A DNA stretch of 64,000 nt from Armigeres subalbatus (Eukaryota > Arthropoda > Insecta > Diptera > Culicidae): positions 127,967,822 to 128,031,821 of the forward strand of contig NC_085141.1 of assembly GCF_024139115.2 (NCBI RefSeq), given 5' to 3'. The notes beneath the pieces were generated by a model, which searched no databases, had not been told where the DNA came from, and saw only the letters and a list, made by a program, of their open reading frames with translations. The translations under genes and the position numbers were made by a program. Below, piece by piece: positions 1-10,622 of this stretch; within the stretch, counting starts at the first letter, position 1; each line of letters begins with the position of its first letter.

Positions 1-40
1 TACTGATGTGCCTAAGTGTACGGATTTCGATGCCTCATGG
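1..40. mobile_element. Terminal fragment of a CCGTGG-family inverted-repeat element
   Basis: The first bases contain the reverse complement of the terminus that opens the element at 17235 (shared core CGAAATCCGTACACTTA). A TA dinucleotide follows the outer end. The rest of the element lies outside the window. Seen: end match and TA flank. Inferred: non-autonomous, TA-targeting (Tc1/mariner-type) element. Confidence 0.55.
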
Positions 41-135
41 TAAACATATATTTTTTGGTTTGCCCCAATCGGTGATATCAACTTGAAAAAACGTGATTTT
101 GACCGAAAAACTGTTATAACTTTTGATCGGCAATA

Positions 136-574
136 CAGTAATATCCCGATTTTATCACCCCCTGGTGAATTTTGGGGTGATAAAACAGGGTATGTGACAA
201 AATTGGAAAAAAAATATTTTCATTTTTTTAAATTCATTCCACAAATATAAATCATTTTATGCCTTGGAGAGGCCAAATGCGTGAACGGTACCCGTTATTT
301 CTTGTCGAAATTGCTTACAGAATATTTCCCAGGTACTCAGAAGTCGTTCGTAATAAACTACAGGCGGTGAAAGTTATTTCATTAAAATCAATGTTGTTTT
401 TGGTATTATTTACGAAAATAAAAAAATGACAAATTTTTTTGGGGTGACAAAATCGGGTCGAAAACGTGACAAAATCGGGACGTGATAAAATCGGGTCGAA
501 AACGTGATAAAATCGGGGGTAGACAAAATCGGGGGTAGACAAAATCGGGGAGTGACAAAATCGGGTCAACACTG
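136..574. mobile_element. TA-flanked inverted-repeat element with internal minisatellite
   Basis: The ends are imperfect inverted repeats: CAGTAATATCCCGATTTTAT on the left, CAGTGTTGACCCGATTTTG reading inwards from the right. Both are bounded by TA, the duplication expected for Tc1/mariner-type insertion. Short frames inside are translations of the internal repeat and are not genes. The right part is a run of the same motif as the TIR, so the element seems to have grown by amplifying its own end. Confidence 0.6.
440..567. repeat. Minisatellite, core GTGACAAAATCGGG
   Basis: About seven copies of a GTGAYAAAATCGGG core stand head to tail, alternating with short spacers (TCGAAAAC or GGTA). Unit spacing is 16 to 24 bp. 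It lies inside the 136-574 element and shares its core with the element's terminal repeat. Confidence 0.7.
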
Positions 575-576
575 TA

Positions 577-1019
577 TATATTTAGCATATTTATACATCA
601 AAAGTTGCACTTTTTGAGCTCAAAAACAAAAACAAAAAAGTAGATCAAAGATACTGTTTTTTGAGGGACACCCTAATCTAAAGAGGTAAAATTGCTCTAA
701 ATCAACCAACGTAAGAGCTACAGAATATCTTTTAACGAAATGTATTGGAATAAGCTGCGCTACAACTTTGTAGAACATAACATATCAGTAGTACTCCGTG
801 AAACAATTTTTTTTCTTATATTTCTTTTTTCTTATATTTCTTTTTTCATATAATGGGTAGCCATTATTTTCATATAATGGTCTGGGGGAGGGGCGGTTAT
901 CTGAACATTTTTTTTCGAAAAAAAAATTCTTCCAAAAATTTTGTCTCTGGGGGGGGGGATATATGCCCAAAACCACCCCCGTGGCTACGCCACTAGGCCT
1001 TACTATTCTGAACAATTTA
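577..1019. other. No gene seen; short terminal-repeat debris
   Basis: AT-rich sequence with a GAGGGACACCCTAA stretch near 661-675 that resembles the end of a short inverted-repeat element. A polypurine/G-rich run follows near 885-960 and a GTGGCTACGCCACTAGG motif near 981-997, which looks like the tail of a common insect retroposon. No boundary pair was found. Confidence 0.35.
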
Positions 1020-1159
1020 GTAGAACAACAACGCGTAAATCTGTATCCTGGACCATAGTATAATGAGGTCTTCACCATATCAGTGATCGATTCCATTCCG
1101 TTCCAGGTATAATGGACAATTGCACGCTTGATTTCCGGTGCCAGCCCGATGATGAACAA
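1020..1159 (-). pseudogene. Possible Ty3-type gag fragment
   Basis: An open minus-strand stretch reads FIIGLAPEIKRAIVHY followed by a hydrophilic helix-like segment. That resembles the F-GL-PEI-R pattern of retrotransposon gag capsid domains. It starts with no clear gene start and is flanked by frames without similarity that I recognise. It could be chance; the call rests on one short motif. Confidence 0.25.
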
Positions 1160-1464
1160 CTTTTAGTTGAAACTTCGACCCTTATCATTTCATTTGGTTT
1201 GGGGTGACGAGCCGTCAGATATCAAAATTTAGTCTTCACGCGAAGGTGTTGCTGTATCTGGTATGATTCAGTGCGGTTGTTCCCACTGTTGCTTCCGCGT
1301 CGCCAATGAAGTCTCCAACCTCGTTCAAGATGTGACCATCTATCCTGAATTTTACTTCTATAGTCGATCCAATTTATTGTTCTTGATGTTTCGGCTAGAC
1401 TGAGCTGCTTGCAACAATTAATCGGTTTGATTAGTGTCGCACACCATTCCAAAGTCAATGTCAT

Positions 1465-2286
1465 GGATCAAACATTTCACTTTGTATGAAAATTAGAACT
1501 TGTGGAGCTTGAGAAAATGACAATCCCTAAAAATATTACCTCAAGTACGCCATCATTACACAGGCCTACTCACCACCCAGGATTGTGTCTTTGATTGAGA
1601 AAATCAAACTCTGAAAATTTTAGCTTAATCGGTTGGCGCATTTGAATTAAAGTTATCAAAATGTTTTAAGCCGACTGCCGAAATATGTACAATGGATAAA
1701 TAATTCCGTTTGTCAATTAATTTGATCGGACAGATACGATTTGCTTATGAAACGTAAGTCGCCTCCGTTATACATGCAAAGTGAAATTTTAAAGACGGGA
1801 ATTATATCATGTTCTCAATTTGAAATATAATTAAGCAAGAACTTTACCATGAATTTTTATTTTAGCAACTAAATTGACAAATTACAATAGTTTTAGCTTC
1901 TTCGCTTAACTTGAAACGGAAGAATTTGGAATTCCAAGTTATCTACATTGTTTTTGTTCCAACTTCAAACTATTATAAAAATGATCTTATGTTCCGCGTT
2001 TCTAACAAGCAGTATAGAAAATAACTCCAGCTAAACAATAAACCAATTTTAGTCGTAAACAACCATCCAGTGAATAAATCAAATCCATCTATTAAATATG
2101 CGAATAGTTCACTCCACAAGCGCTAAGTCAAGGTCATTTATTAGCGGAAAACTGAGCAAAAGAAATGAGACATACCCAGAAACGTTGGCGTGAACCCGAC
2201 TAGATGAAAACCATGCACAAGCCAACGCCGCGGCCAAACAATAGAATATTCAATCTGTGTCTGATGTAAAAAACAACCGTGTGACT
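1465..2286. other. AT-rich region, nothing recognised
   Basis: No reading frame, repeat pair or RNA-like fold was recognised in this stretch. Confidence 0.4.
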
Positions 2287-2676
2287 AATAGACGAATCCA
2301 AGTAAAAATAAGAAGAAGACACACGACGGTGTTAACTTTGACAGATCCTACAGCTCAGCATAGGGAGATCATTTTAAAATGCTTATAATAAATTCTAGAC
2401 AAAATGTAATTAAAATCTGATTGATGTATGATACGGAAAAAGTTCCGAACTGTATGATAGATACGTTTTTGGAAAAAAAATCCAAAAATTGAGATAAGCT
2501 TCCAGATATGTAATTCGGAACTTTTTCCGTACCGTACATCAATCAGATTTTAATTACAATTTGTCTAGAATTTATTATAAGCATTTTAAAATCATCTCCC
2601 TATGCTGAGCTGTAGGATCTGTCAAAGTTAACACCGTCGTGTGTCTTCTTCTTATTTTTACTTGGATTCGTCTATT
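2287..2676. mobile_element. Palindromic foldback element (~390 bp)
   Basis: Two arms of about 160 bp are near-perfect reverse complements, starting AATAGACGAATCCAAGTAAA and ending with its complement, around a ~70-bp centre. No clear target duplication was found. It has no coding capacity of its own: the frame at its right side is arm sequence read on one strand. It is probably a non-autonomous DNA element. Confidence 0.65.
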
Positions 2677-3399
2677 GTGGCAGCCAAAATATGATAATAT
2701 TTTCCCCACCGATGTTGACCAGAACGAACCCTTGTTCGCAGTTGCTGGCTCGTGACCGCTCATAGATTCATCATTATTCTCAGCTATCTTATATATCAAG
2801 TGCGATAAGATGAGGATGGGCGGTGACGTTGACCATCATCAAATTCAGCGAAATTTGGAACATACGCTATTGAAGGGGTCGTAGTATGGATAAGCGGATG
2901 CTATCTATGACCTCTGGATGATCTGGCGGTAGGTTTTTTATTACGTCTTTTTGTGTGCTATAATTAGATTGGCGCAAACAATGAAGAGGAACATCGAAAA
3001 ATCTTCCGTTAATGAGTAGATCGAATAGTTCTCATGACATGTAATTATGCAGACAAAAAGTTTGAGATTGGCTTATGTTTGTCGAAGTTCAAATTATCGA
3101 TTTTTTATCTAATAAACCCAGAACTAAAGTATATACCTATATACCTATAGGTATTAGACGAGGAAATTCCTTTGCTTCATTAACTCATGGAAATAATTGA
3201 GCGGTCTGTAGACACAGAATATCTTTTGAATTTTTCACGAGTAGGTTGGATATAATACAAATTGTTGGCAATCTAAGCCTCTCATCGAATTGAAGATAAA
3301 AATAATTAATATTTACCTTAAAACACGAACAAAGCTCCACTGGTATGCATTTGTGTGCTCTTCCTTGATAGTTGTTAGGGTAAATGCTCCCATATTAAT
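2677..3399. other. AT-rich region, nothing recognised
   Basis: No gene or repeat boundary found. A short palindromic TATACCTATAGGTAT motif occurs near 3140. Confidence 0.35.
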
Positions 3400-4170
3400 A
3401 ACAGTCCGTTCCTCCAGAAACTTTCCGGATTATTTAGATTATTTAGATACTCCCGTAGAATGTTTACCAGTTTATTTCAAGGAATTTCTCCTGAAATTCT
3501 CCCTTGAGTTCCTCCAGAAATTCCTCCACAAAATTCTTTATAAATTACTTGGAGAGCTCTCCAGATATTTCCACTGAGCTCCTTTCGAATCTCAGATAGA
3601 GCTTATAACCAAACTCCCACGAATACTTCCGGAAATATCTTCAGAAGTTATTCCACGATCACTTGTGAAAGTTCTATTGCGGATTCCCCCAGAAAATTCT
3701 GATAATCTATAAATTTCTCCAGGTATTTTCTAAAACATTCCTCCATGAGGCCTGGACATTTCTTAACAAATTCCTCTATAAAAGGAATGCACATGAAAAT
3801 TCCTCTGGAAAGTATTAATATATAGAATTCTCCCGGAATTTCCCACAGAAACTTTTACAGAAATTCCTTCCGAAAGTCCCTTAATTATTTTCCTTGCACG
3901 TTCACCCAAATTTTGCCTCTGGAAATTCTCCCACAAGTTCTCCTGCCTTCTTTTCTTCGAGTTGCTCCAAGAGTTTACGCTGAAATTACTTCAAGAATCC
4001 TTCTATGAAACCCTCAGTTTCTGTTTATAGAAAATTTGGGATAAAAAATGCGTTTGGATTTCCCGATATAGAAGATATTCTGGAATGAATTGCTGAAATA
4101 ATTTCTGAAGCAAATCCAAGAGAATTTCAAGAAGTCAAGGGAGTTTATGAGAGAAAAAAAACCTTTTTAA
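3400..4170. repeat. Degenerate TTCCTCCAGAAATTCC-type repeat array
   Basis: The sequence is a loose run of 10-20-bp TTCCTCC / GAAATTCC / CCGGAATT words, without a fixed period. It matches in style the arrays near 26 kb, 28.1 kb and 46 kb. The leucine- and phenylalanine-rich short frames through it are by-products of the motif. Confidence 0.6.
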
Positions 4171-4905
4171 ACTCATAAGACATTTGTTAAAAATAATTCA
4201 ATGTCTGTCAAAACTCAAAAGTAATCTCGTTGGGTGAGCAGCGTTATTCGTAAATTATTCAATTATCACTTTTAAATTTATTTTCAGTTTAATTCGGGAA
4301 ATGAGGTGCAGCCTTAGAAAAAAATATGTATATGTTTGCATACTTGTATAGCAAAAACAATCAGTGGGTAGGTCACCATCCAATAATTTCTACATTTTTG
4401 GAAGTAAATAGGGTAAAGTGCCCAATAATGGACCCCCAACCAATAGTGCACCCTCCAGCCATTTTTGCATAATTACAGCGCAATGTAAACATTTTGCTAT
4501 GAAATTCAATCGGGAGAACTTACTTTACAGTTCTATAATTTGATTACATGAATTAAAAATGCTATGGAAAGTAAAATTAGATGATTTTTTACAATTCTAT
4601 AAAAAATAAACACGAGAGTGTCCATTATAGGAATATTTTGGGGGGTCCATAATAGGGATGAAGAACGTTCCGAAACGGAACATGAAAAACAAATGAAGTG
4701 TCTACCTGGGTAGTGAGGATAGAATCGAATTGGTTGTCAAACTGAAGCCAAAATTTTCTATTTTGCCGGAGCCAGGGCCGGAGCCAAACATTGAAGATTG
4801 TGGTTATGTTCGTTTCAGTTCGTATATTGAGAAGTATTGTCATTATTTGAGAAAAAATAAAAATAAACTTAGTTCAAGTTTTGTATTCTTTGTAACAAAT
4901 ATGTT

Positions 4906-5096
4906 TGTAGTATTGGTCCCACCATTTCTATTACATTTGTTTTGTATAAATAATAATATACCTGAGTAGAGATACACTTTGACATCCTTCCATGATTGCC
5001 GAGATTCATATGTCCCTGAATAAAGAACAATGTCTTTTGATCTACCAACGCGACTACACGTGTTTAGTTTGATATCCAAAACGACGCGATTCTACA
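4906..5096 (+). repeat. 5' LTR of Ty3/gypsy retrotransposon
   Basis: A 191-bp direct repeat beginning TGTAGTATTGG and ending GCGATTCTACA, with the TG...CA ends of LTRs. A TATA-box-like TATAAATAA lies at 4945-4953 and a polyadenylation signal AATAAA at 5019-5024. It differs from the 3' LTR at about seven positions plus a 3-base indel, so the insertion is not recent. Flanking bases ATGTT and ATTTT may be a decayed 5-bp target duplication. TGGCGAAAGAGG just inside could be the primer-binding site, but no matching tRNA was checked. Confidence 0.8.
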
Positions 5097-6700
5097 GTGG
5101 CGAAAGAGGAAAAAAGGATTCGGCTTACGGAATATCAATTCGGCGGAAGTGATTTTGGAATCAATTTGTAGATTTGTGAAGGCGGAAGCGATTTTGTTTG
5201 TAGATTTGGAGTAAGTAGAAATAAAATGTTTTCGATAGTGCATTGAATTGGGGAAATTGTGCGTGTGAGCGAGTTGTATTATTATCGAGGTTATAATTAT
5301 AGATCTAATTGAATAGGATCAGTAGATGCTTCAATAAGCAAGTGAAATAACAAAAAAATCGTGGGGGAATTGCAAATGTGATGTGAGTTGGAAACAAAAT
5401 GGGGTTCCTAATTTTGAAAAGTCGCTGAACTGGAATGGCAAACGAAAAATTGGTGGCTAGTTAATTATGGGGTAGGGCAATTAAATGAATACAGTAAGAA
5501 AAAGTGCCAATGCGGAATCTGAAAAATAATAAAATAAAATAAACATTTTGTGGTGCGGAAACTCGACATGAAAAAATACAAAATGGTCGCCAATGTACTA
5601 TGGTGCGAGAATATGAATAGTAGTGGTAGTGGTCACCAGTAATAGTTGATGCATCAAGATGCAAAGAGTCCCAATATTGGTGAGATGAATACTGTATGAA
5701 ACAGTTTGTTATAAGAAATTTAAACAGTAGTGGTACTGACACGGTACATACATAGTAGTGCAAAGGAGTATGGAATGATCCTTGTGTCTGTGTGGGTTTG
5801 TAAAAGGTGAAATTGTGTAATTGATGACTACCACAGAAACAACACACATACGTTCACCACATTTCCAAGATGCTTTTGTGCGGAAGTGAGCTCCAAACGA
5901 TGGAAAGACGAATTGGACACACGAATATTTATTCTTCTTATTCGATAGCAATGGATCGTTAGTAAGCAAATGGCTTGGAATCATCATACGGTGAGTTAAA
6001 ACTTTATAATCGCTTGGACTTTTATTTCTTTGAAATAACAAACCTATGTTTCACTAGTCAAGAGCTGTGAGCTGGATTCTCTGATTAACGATAAAGAAGG
6101 AAGTAGGGAGAGAGAGAAAGTAAGTGGTGAAATGGGCCGAGCTCCGGATTCACCCACGCTAAGAGTTTGTTATATAAAGTTTCAATTCTCGCAATTCTCG
6201 CTTTACTACTACGGCTTTATTTTATTATTATTGAATGTTTAGAAAAGAACAACAAATGCTTAAGCATCGAAGGGTATGAAAACGAAATATAAAATGAGTG
6301 GAAAGGAAATTTAAATTCTGAGTCATGGATCGAGAGCCGGATTCTCTTAGCAAATGGCAATGGCATATTATTGAGAAATTATTTGGGGTGAAATTGGTTC
6401 ATATTAAAAATATATGTTTATAATTTTATAATAAACTTGTGCATCCTGAGTCGGGGCCGGGAGCCGGATTCTCAGTTGAAAAAAAAAATGTGGAAAGAAA
6501 GAAATTGATGAATTCGTATATAACAATGAAAGTCTCACACCACATGGCTTCCAATGTAACTGTATGAGTGGATTGAATTGACATAAATTGGAGGAGAGTC
6601 GGAAAGCAACAGTTTTTTTTATACGTTTATTTATATGTTATATGTTTATTTATTAGTGAGACTTCTATTTTGCAACACAATACCTTATGAACTAGCAATC
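5097..6700 (+). other. Ty3 leader region, no gene seen
   Basis: This runs from the 5' LTR towards gag. It contains several copies of a GAGCCGGATTCTC-like word (near 6070, 6140, 6335 and 6460) spaced irregularly, which may be a decayed leader repeat. Two cysteine-rich minus-strand frames near 5461-6041 show no family pattern that I know. The 5.5-kb distance from LTR to gag is far longer than a normal Ty3 leader and is partly explained by later insertions. Confidence 0.4.
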
Positions 6701-6744
6701 ATATAGATAGATATATATAAAACTCAATGTTTGTATGTTTGTAT

Positions 6745-7880
6745 GTATGTTCCAGCATAACTTCTGAACGCATTAACCGATTTCAACCAAATTTGGAACA
6801 CACATTCTTTATCTTAAGGAGACGACGATAGGTCGGTTATGGATGCTGTTCGGAAAAGGGGGAGGTTGTGGGGGGGGAGGGGTATTGCTTAGTCATCGAT
6901 CAACTCAGTGTACCTTCTGAACCCCTTGGCCGATCGCAACCAAATTTGGAACACACATTCTTTATCTTAAGGAGCCGACGATAGGGGGGTTAGGGATGCT
7001 CTTTGGAAAAGGGGGAGGATAAGGGGGAGGGGTATTGCTAAGTTATCGTTCAACTCAGAGTAACTTCTGAACCCCTTAGCCGATTTCAACCAAATTTGGA
7101 ACACACATTCTTTATTTCAAGGAAACGACGATAGGGAGGTTAAGCACGCTGGTTAAGCAAGATGGTATGTGGGGAGGGGTATTGTTTAGCAATCGATCAA
7201 CTCTTGAGCCCCATGACCGATTTGAACCAAATTTGTATCAAATATTGTCTGTCCTAAGGAAACGATTTTAGTGGATATTGGTAGGTCCTTTTAAAATGGG
7301 GAGGTTATGAGAAAGGGGTATTGCTTAGTTATCGGTCAATTCAGTATAACTTCTGAACCCATTTACCGATATCCACCGAATTCGAAAACCATGTTCTCTG
7401 TCTAAGGAAGACTATATCATACTATATCATAGCTGAACGAGAGAGGGTATATTTATTAAACGAACAGTTTAGTATACAGTAGCCGTTCGATAACTGCAAA
7501 ATGTTTACTTTTCAGTTAACGAATGCCGTTCGATAACTGCAACGCATTCTAGACGTCAAACGGTTGTCAATCGACGTCAGATGCAACAAAAGTGCATCCA
7601 AATGTGCAGCGCAATGCAGCTGTCATTGAGTTTGACATCAGTCTGAAGTTTTTCGGTCCGATAACTGCAAAACTGTTGCAACTATCGAATTGCAGTTAAA
7701 AAGCATTGCAGTTAAATGACTTGCAGTTATCGAACGTCTACTGTACCTTTTTAATACATGGGTGAATTCAAACCAAATATTTAAACACGTATTGTTTACC
7801 CAAAGGAAACTATTTTAGAGAGGCTGGGAATAGTTTTTGAAATGTGGGAGGATGTTGGGGTTGAGTACTGTTCAGAAAAC
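6745..7880. repeat. Degenerate ~150-bp tandem repeat
   Basis: Units carry the words AACTTCTGAACCCCTTAGCC, then AACCAAATTTGGAACACAC, ACGACGATAGG and a G-rich GGGGGAGG tract. Starts are near 6762, 6911, 7063, 7201 and 7350, about 140-150 bp apart. A last partial unit near 7765-7865 lies beyond a short element inserted at 7477. The pattern resembles widespread insect mini-satellites often found inside DNA transposons; that link is inference. Confidence 0.65.
7477..7743. mobile_element. TA-flanked short inverted-repeat element (267 bp)
   Basis: Ends are CAGTAGCCGTTCGATAACTG and, inverted, CAGTAGACGTTCGATAACTG, each bounded by TA. The sub-terminal word CGATAACTGCAA recurs several times inside on both strands. 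It interrupts the 150-bp tandem repeat, so it is younger than that array. No coding capacity. Tc1/mariner-type mobilisation is inferred from the TA flanks. Confidence 0.75.
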
Positions 7881-8023
7881 GACTTTATTTAAAATCCCTC
7901 TTATTTAGTTCATCCGAGGTTCTTTGACATTGTACAATGCTCCGAAAACAATTCCTCAAAAATAACAAATCCTCGACAATAACATTTCCCTGAAAATGAC
8001 ATATTCCTGAATGAAGCAGGCCA

Positions 8024-8252
8024 TTAAGGTCACTCCTGACGGAATCCAAGATTAAAAGTGCTCGCGTTTTCGGGGGCACACCACTCGATTCAGAGGCGGC
8101 GCACAACTGTCATTTTTGTTGATTTAGCTTTGCTGCGTCGCAGCATGCGTGAAATAATAAAAATGACAGTTGTGCGTTGCTTCCGTATCGAGTGGTGTGC
8201 CCCCGAAAACGCGAGCACTTTTAATGTTGGATTCCGTCAGGAGTGACCTTAA
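8024..8252. mobile_element. Family-B palindromic element flanked by TTAA
   Basis: A nearly complete 229-bp palindrome beginning TTAAGGTCACTCCTGACGG and ending with its complement. Arms of about 100 bp surround a short centre with GCTGCGTCGCAGC and AAATAATAAAAATGACAG. TTAA at both edges would suit a piggyBac-type target, but may belong to the element. A second copy (55.0-58.7 kb) is split by other insertions. The short frames inside are mirror translations of the arms. Confidence 0.75.
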
Positions 8253-8998
8253 CATAACACCATTTGGCCTAAGGTCATTCAACATGAAGTGAATTTGGAA
8301 TAATACTGAACAGCATCAGAAAAATCTTTCATAGAAAGCATTCATTTGCTGGGTATGAAGCAATGATAATTGTTATCCTTCATCGGCATCATAGTTTGCC
8401 CAGTGAAAAGCAATGCATTAGGGGAACTGGGGGTAGGACGCCCACGTTAAGGAAAATGCCATTTTTATCAATGAAAACCACCATTTCAGCCAGTTTTCAT
8501 CAGCGCATACTGAAGAACAGCATATCTGCGACTGACTACCAATAACAGATATCTAATTGTCCATTTTATTGCACAGAAATTTGATTTTTAAAAAGCACCC
8601 GAAAAAAAATGATTTTGAAACCATGCGGGGTGAGATGCGCCAGTGGATGGGTTAAAACGCGCATGTGCTTATCGTACTGATTTTCATTTTAATTGCCTAC
8701 ATTACGGCAATTAACCGAATGTTTCAGCTGTTTCGGTCATACGAAATGAGCATGGGCGTAATGCCCCACACCGACCTCAAAAGTTTGAAGTTCCATAAAA
8801 TCGTTTTAAAACCATTTTTGACGACGATTTCGTGTGGAACATAAAGAACACGAGTAAGCAGCATGGCTCATGGCTCAATTATTAATTTATCAATGTATAA
8901 CAGCGACAGAAAGACTAAATTCCACCGAGCTAGAATTGCATCAAAACACGCAAAAATCGTTTTTTCGAGTTTTTCATGTATAACTAGAGCAAAATCAT

Positions 8999-9847
8999 GA
9001 AAGAGTTTTGTGCGTGATCTCTCTTGTTTCGGACCGCAGAACGATCGCTCGGTCGGACGAATTATTGTGATCTGCATTGCGCGGCCGGTAATAAAATTTA
9101 TCAGTTCTGTGCGTGATCTCTCTTGTTTCGGACAGCAGAACGATCGCGCGGTCGGACGAATTATTGTGATCTGCATTGCGCGGCCGGTAATAAAATTTAT
9201 CAGTTCTGTGCGTGATCTCTCTTGTTTCGAAGCGGGCTTGGTAGTCATATGGCTACTGCTTCTGCCTCATACGCAGGAGGTCGTGGGTTCAATCCCAGGT
9301 CCGTTCCATTCTCCTACTTTGTATCTTCCTCTATATTTCTCATGTTCTAGCAATCGCTAGAACTGGAAATGGACTTTCATACCGTTTCCATTTTTATTCC
9401 TATACCTTCAACTTGAGTATTCTAACAGTAATCTGCTAGAATTGGAAATGAACTATAGAGCTCGTTTCCTACATCAAATTAGAAATTCCATCAGTTACCT
9501 TCTCCTATCTATCACATTGGCAGCTCGTTAACCAAAACGAACCTCTGCCTCTCCAACCTAACCCAGAAATTCCAACAAATTCCGCATGAACTCGTGGCAA
9601 GTGCAGAGGTATATTCGGCTTGCGAGTGATTGCATCATCATTTCCTCCCCTTCCCTACATTGACTTGCATTCTGACGTGGCAGGCGCCAGTATGACCTAA
9701 CAAATGAGATCACCAGTACTTGTACATTGAAGATGTGTGCTAGTCCCAAGCAAACATCTGTTGGTTCCCTGTGCAAGAACAGCTGATCTGGTCATAATGG
9801 AGTAGCAACTACGAGCAGTCAATCAAGCTCAAGCTCAAGCTCAAGCT
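8999..9847 (+). mobile_element. tRNA-derived SINE with 19-bp target duplication
   Basis: The unit is flanked by ATAACTAGAGCAAAATCAT (8980-8998) and ATAACTAGAGAAAAATCAT (9848-9866), a long duplication typical of LINE-machinery retroposition. In order it holds 2.3 copies of a 99-bp repeat, a tRNA-like head with a plausible A box (TGGTAGTCATATGG, from 9240) and a clear B box (GGTTCAATCCC, 9286-9296), an unrelated ~500-bp body and a (CAAGCT)n tail at 9825-9847. The tandem block ahead of the pol III head is unusual for a SINE. It was probably transcribed by RNA polymerase III. No protein is coded. Confidence 0.75.
9005..9230 (+). repeat. 99-bp tandem repeat, 2.3 copies
   Basis: Two full units start at 9005 and 9104 and a partial one at 9203, each opening GTTYTGTGCGTGATCTCTCT. 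They are almost identical. The unit is 33 codons long and stays open on both strands, which explains the mirrored repetitive frames here. The partial third unit runs straight into the tRNA-like head of the SINE. Confidence 0.85.
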
Positions 9848-10024
9848 ATAACTAGAGAAAAATCATTAAATATATGTATCCAATGGCAATATTTTTCATT
9901 GCTTTAGCGTATAGACTATTGAAAATAATCAAAATGGGGATATTTAACCTTATTCAGGGGTGGCGTGTTTTAACCTCTATGGGCGTGCTACCCCCACTTC
10001 CCCTATTTGTTTTCTTCTGGATAG

Positions 10025-10210
10025 TGGATTTGATTGCTTCTTTGAAAGTAGGCATTTTCCCGGAATAAGGCAATGGTGGGTGTGATCCCTTCTTTAAAAA
10101 TATGCGTTTGTCCGGAATAAGATATCGGTGGATGTTTTCCCTTCATTAGAAATAGACGTTTGCCCGGAATAAGGCTATTCAAACCCACAATCCCTTCTTC
10201 AAAATCAGTC
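10025..10210. repeat. ~54-bp tandem repeat, about 3.5 copies
   Basis: Imperfect units share CCCTTCTTTAAAAATA and GCCCGGAATAAGG; the CCGGAATAAG core recurs near 10058, 10113 and 10164. The array lies between the right end of the 8421-10003 element and gag, in the Ty3 leader. Confidence 0.6.
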
Positions 10211-10622
10211 AATATTTCCAAAAGCCTTCTTTTAATCAAATGATGAAGTATCAACAAGTAAACACAATTACCCTATTAACCAATTCGTTTTATTATTCTC
10301 CGATTGTGAAAAAAACTGCGAACCAAACTATGGCAACACCGAGCACCGAACCAAACTGTGGCAACAAGTACAAGAATAAGATATGGCGCCCCATGTCATT
10401 TCCTCAACGGATACTCAACAGTAGTCCCTTTCCGTCATTGTTTGCATTTTTCATGCATGAGAAAAGAATCGAGAAGGTGATGCTAGTATTGTCTTCGTAT
10501 TTTCATGCGTTGTCGCTTCAATAGTCTTCATTTGCTATTTTTTTGTTATAAACTGTCAATGTACCATCGAAAACAAAGATAAAACGATAATCTTAACTAT
10601 TAAACTAATATTAAAAAAGGCG

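Larger units (their letters stand above)
8421..10003. mobile_element. TA-flanked element with GGGGAACTGGGGGTAG ends, split by a SINE
   Basis: The left end GGGGAACTGGGGGTAGGACG and the inverted right end GGGGAAGTGGGGGTAGCACG match over about 25 bp and both are bounded by TA. Inside, words such as GGGGTGAGATGCGCC and GGGCGTAATGCCCC repeat the theme of the ends. Without the SINE at 8999 and its duplicated target the element is about 0.71 kb. No transposase frame. Inferred Tc1/mariner-type non-autonomous element. Confidence 0.7.

Noticed and set aside
440..567. CRISPR-like direct repeats
   Set aside because: Spacing is irregular, the spacers repeat, and the array lies inside a eukaryotic short transposon.
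5461..6041. Cysteine/histidine-rich secreted proteins
   Set aside because: No signal peptide or family spacing of cysteines, two overlapping frames, and location in the Ty3 leader.
8868..9360. Overlapping 126- and 116-codon repeat proteins
   Set aside because: They are translations on opposite strands of the 99-bp non-coding tandem repeat of the SINE.
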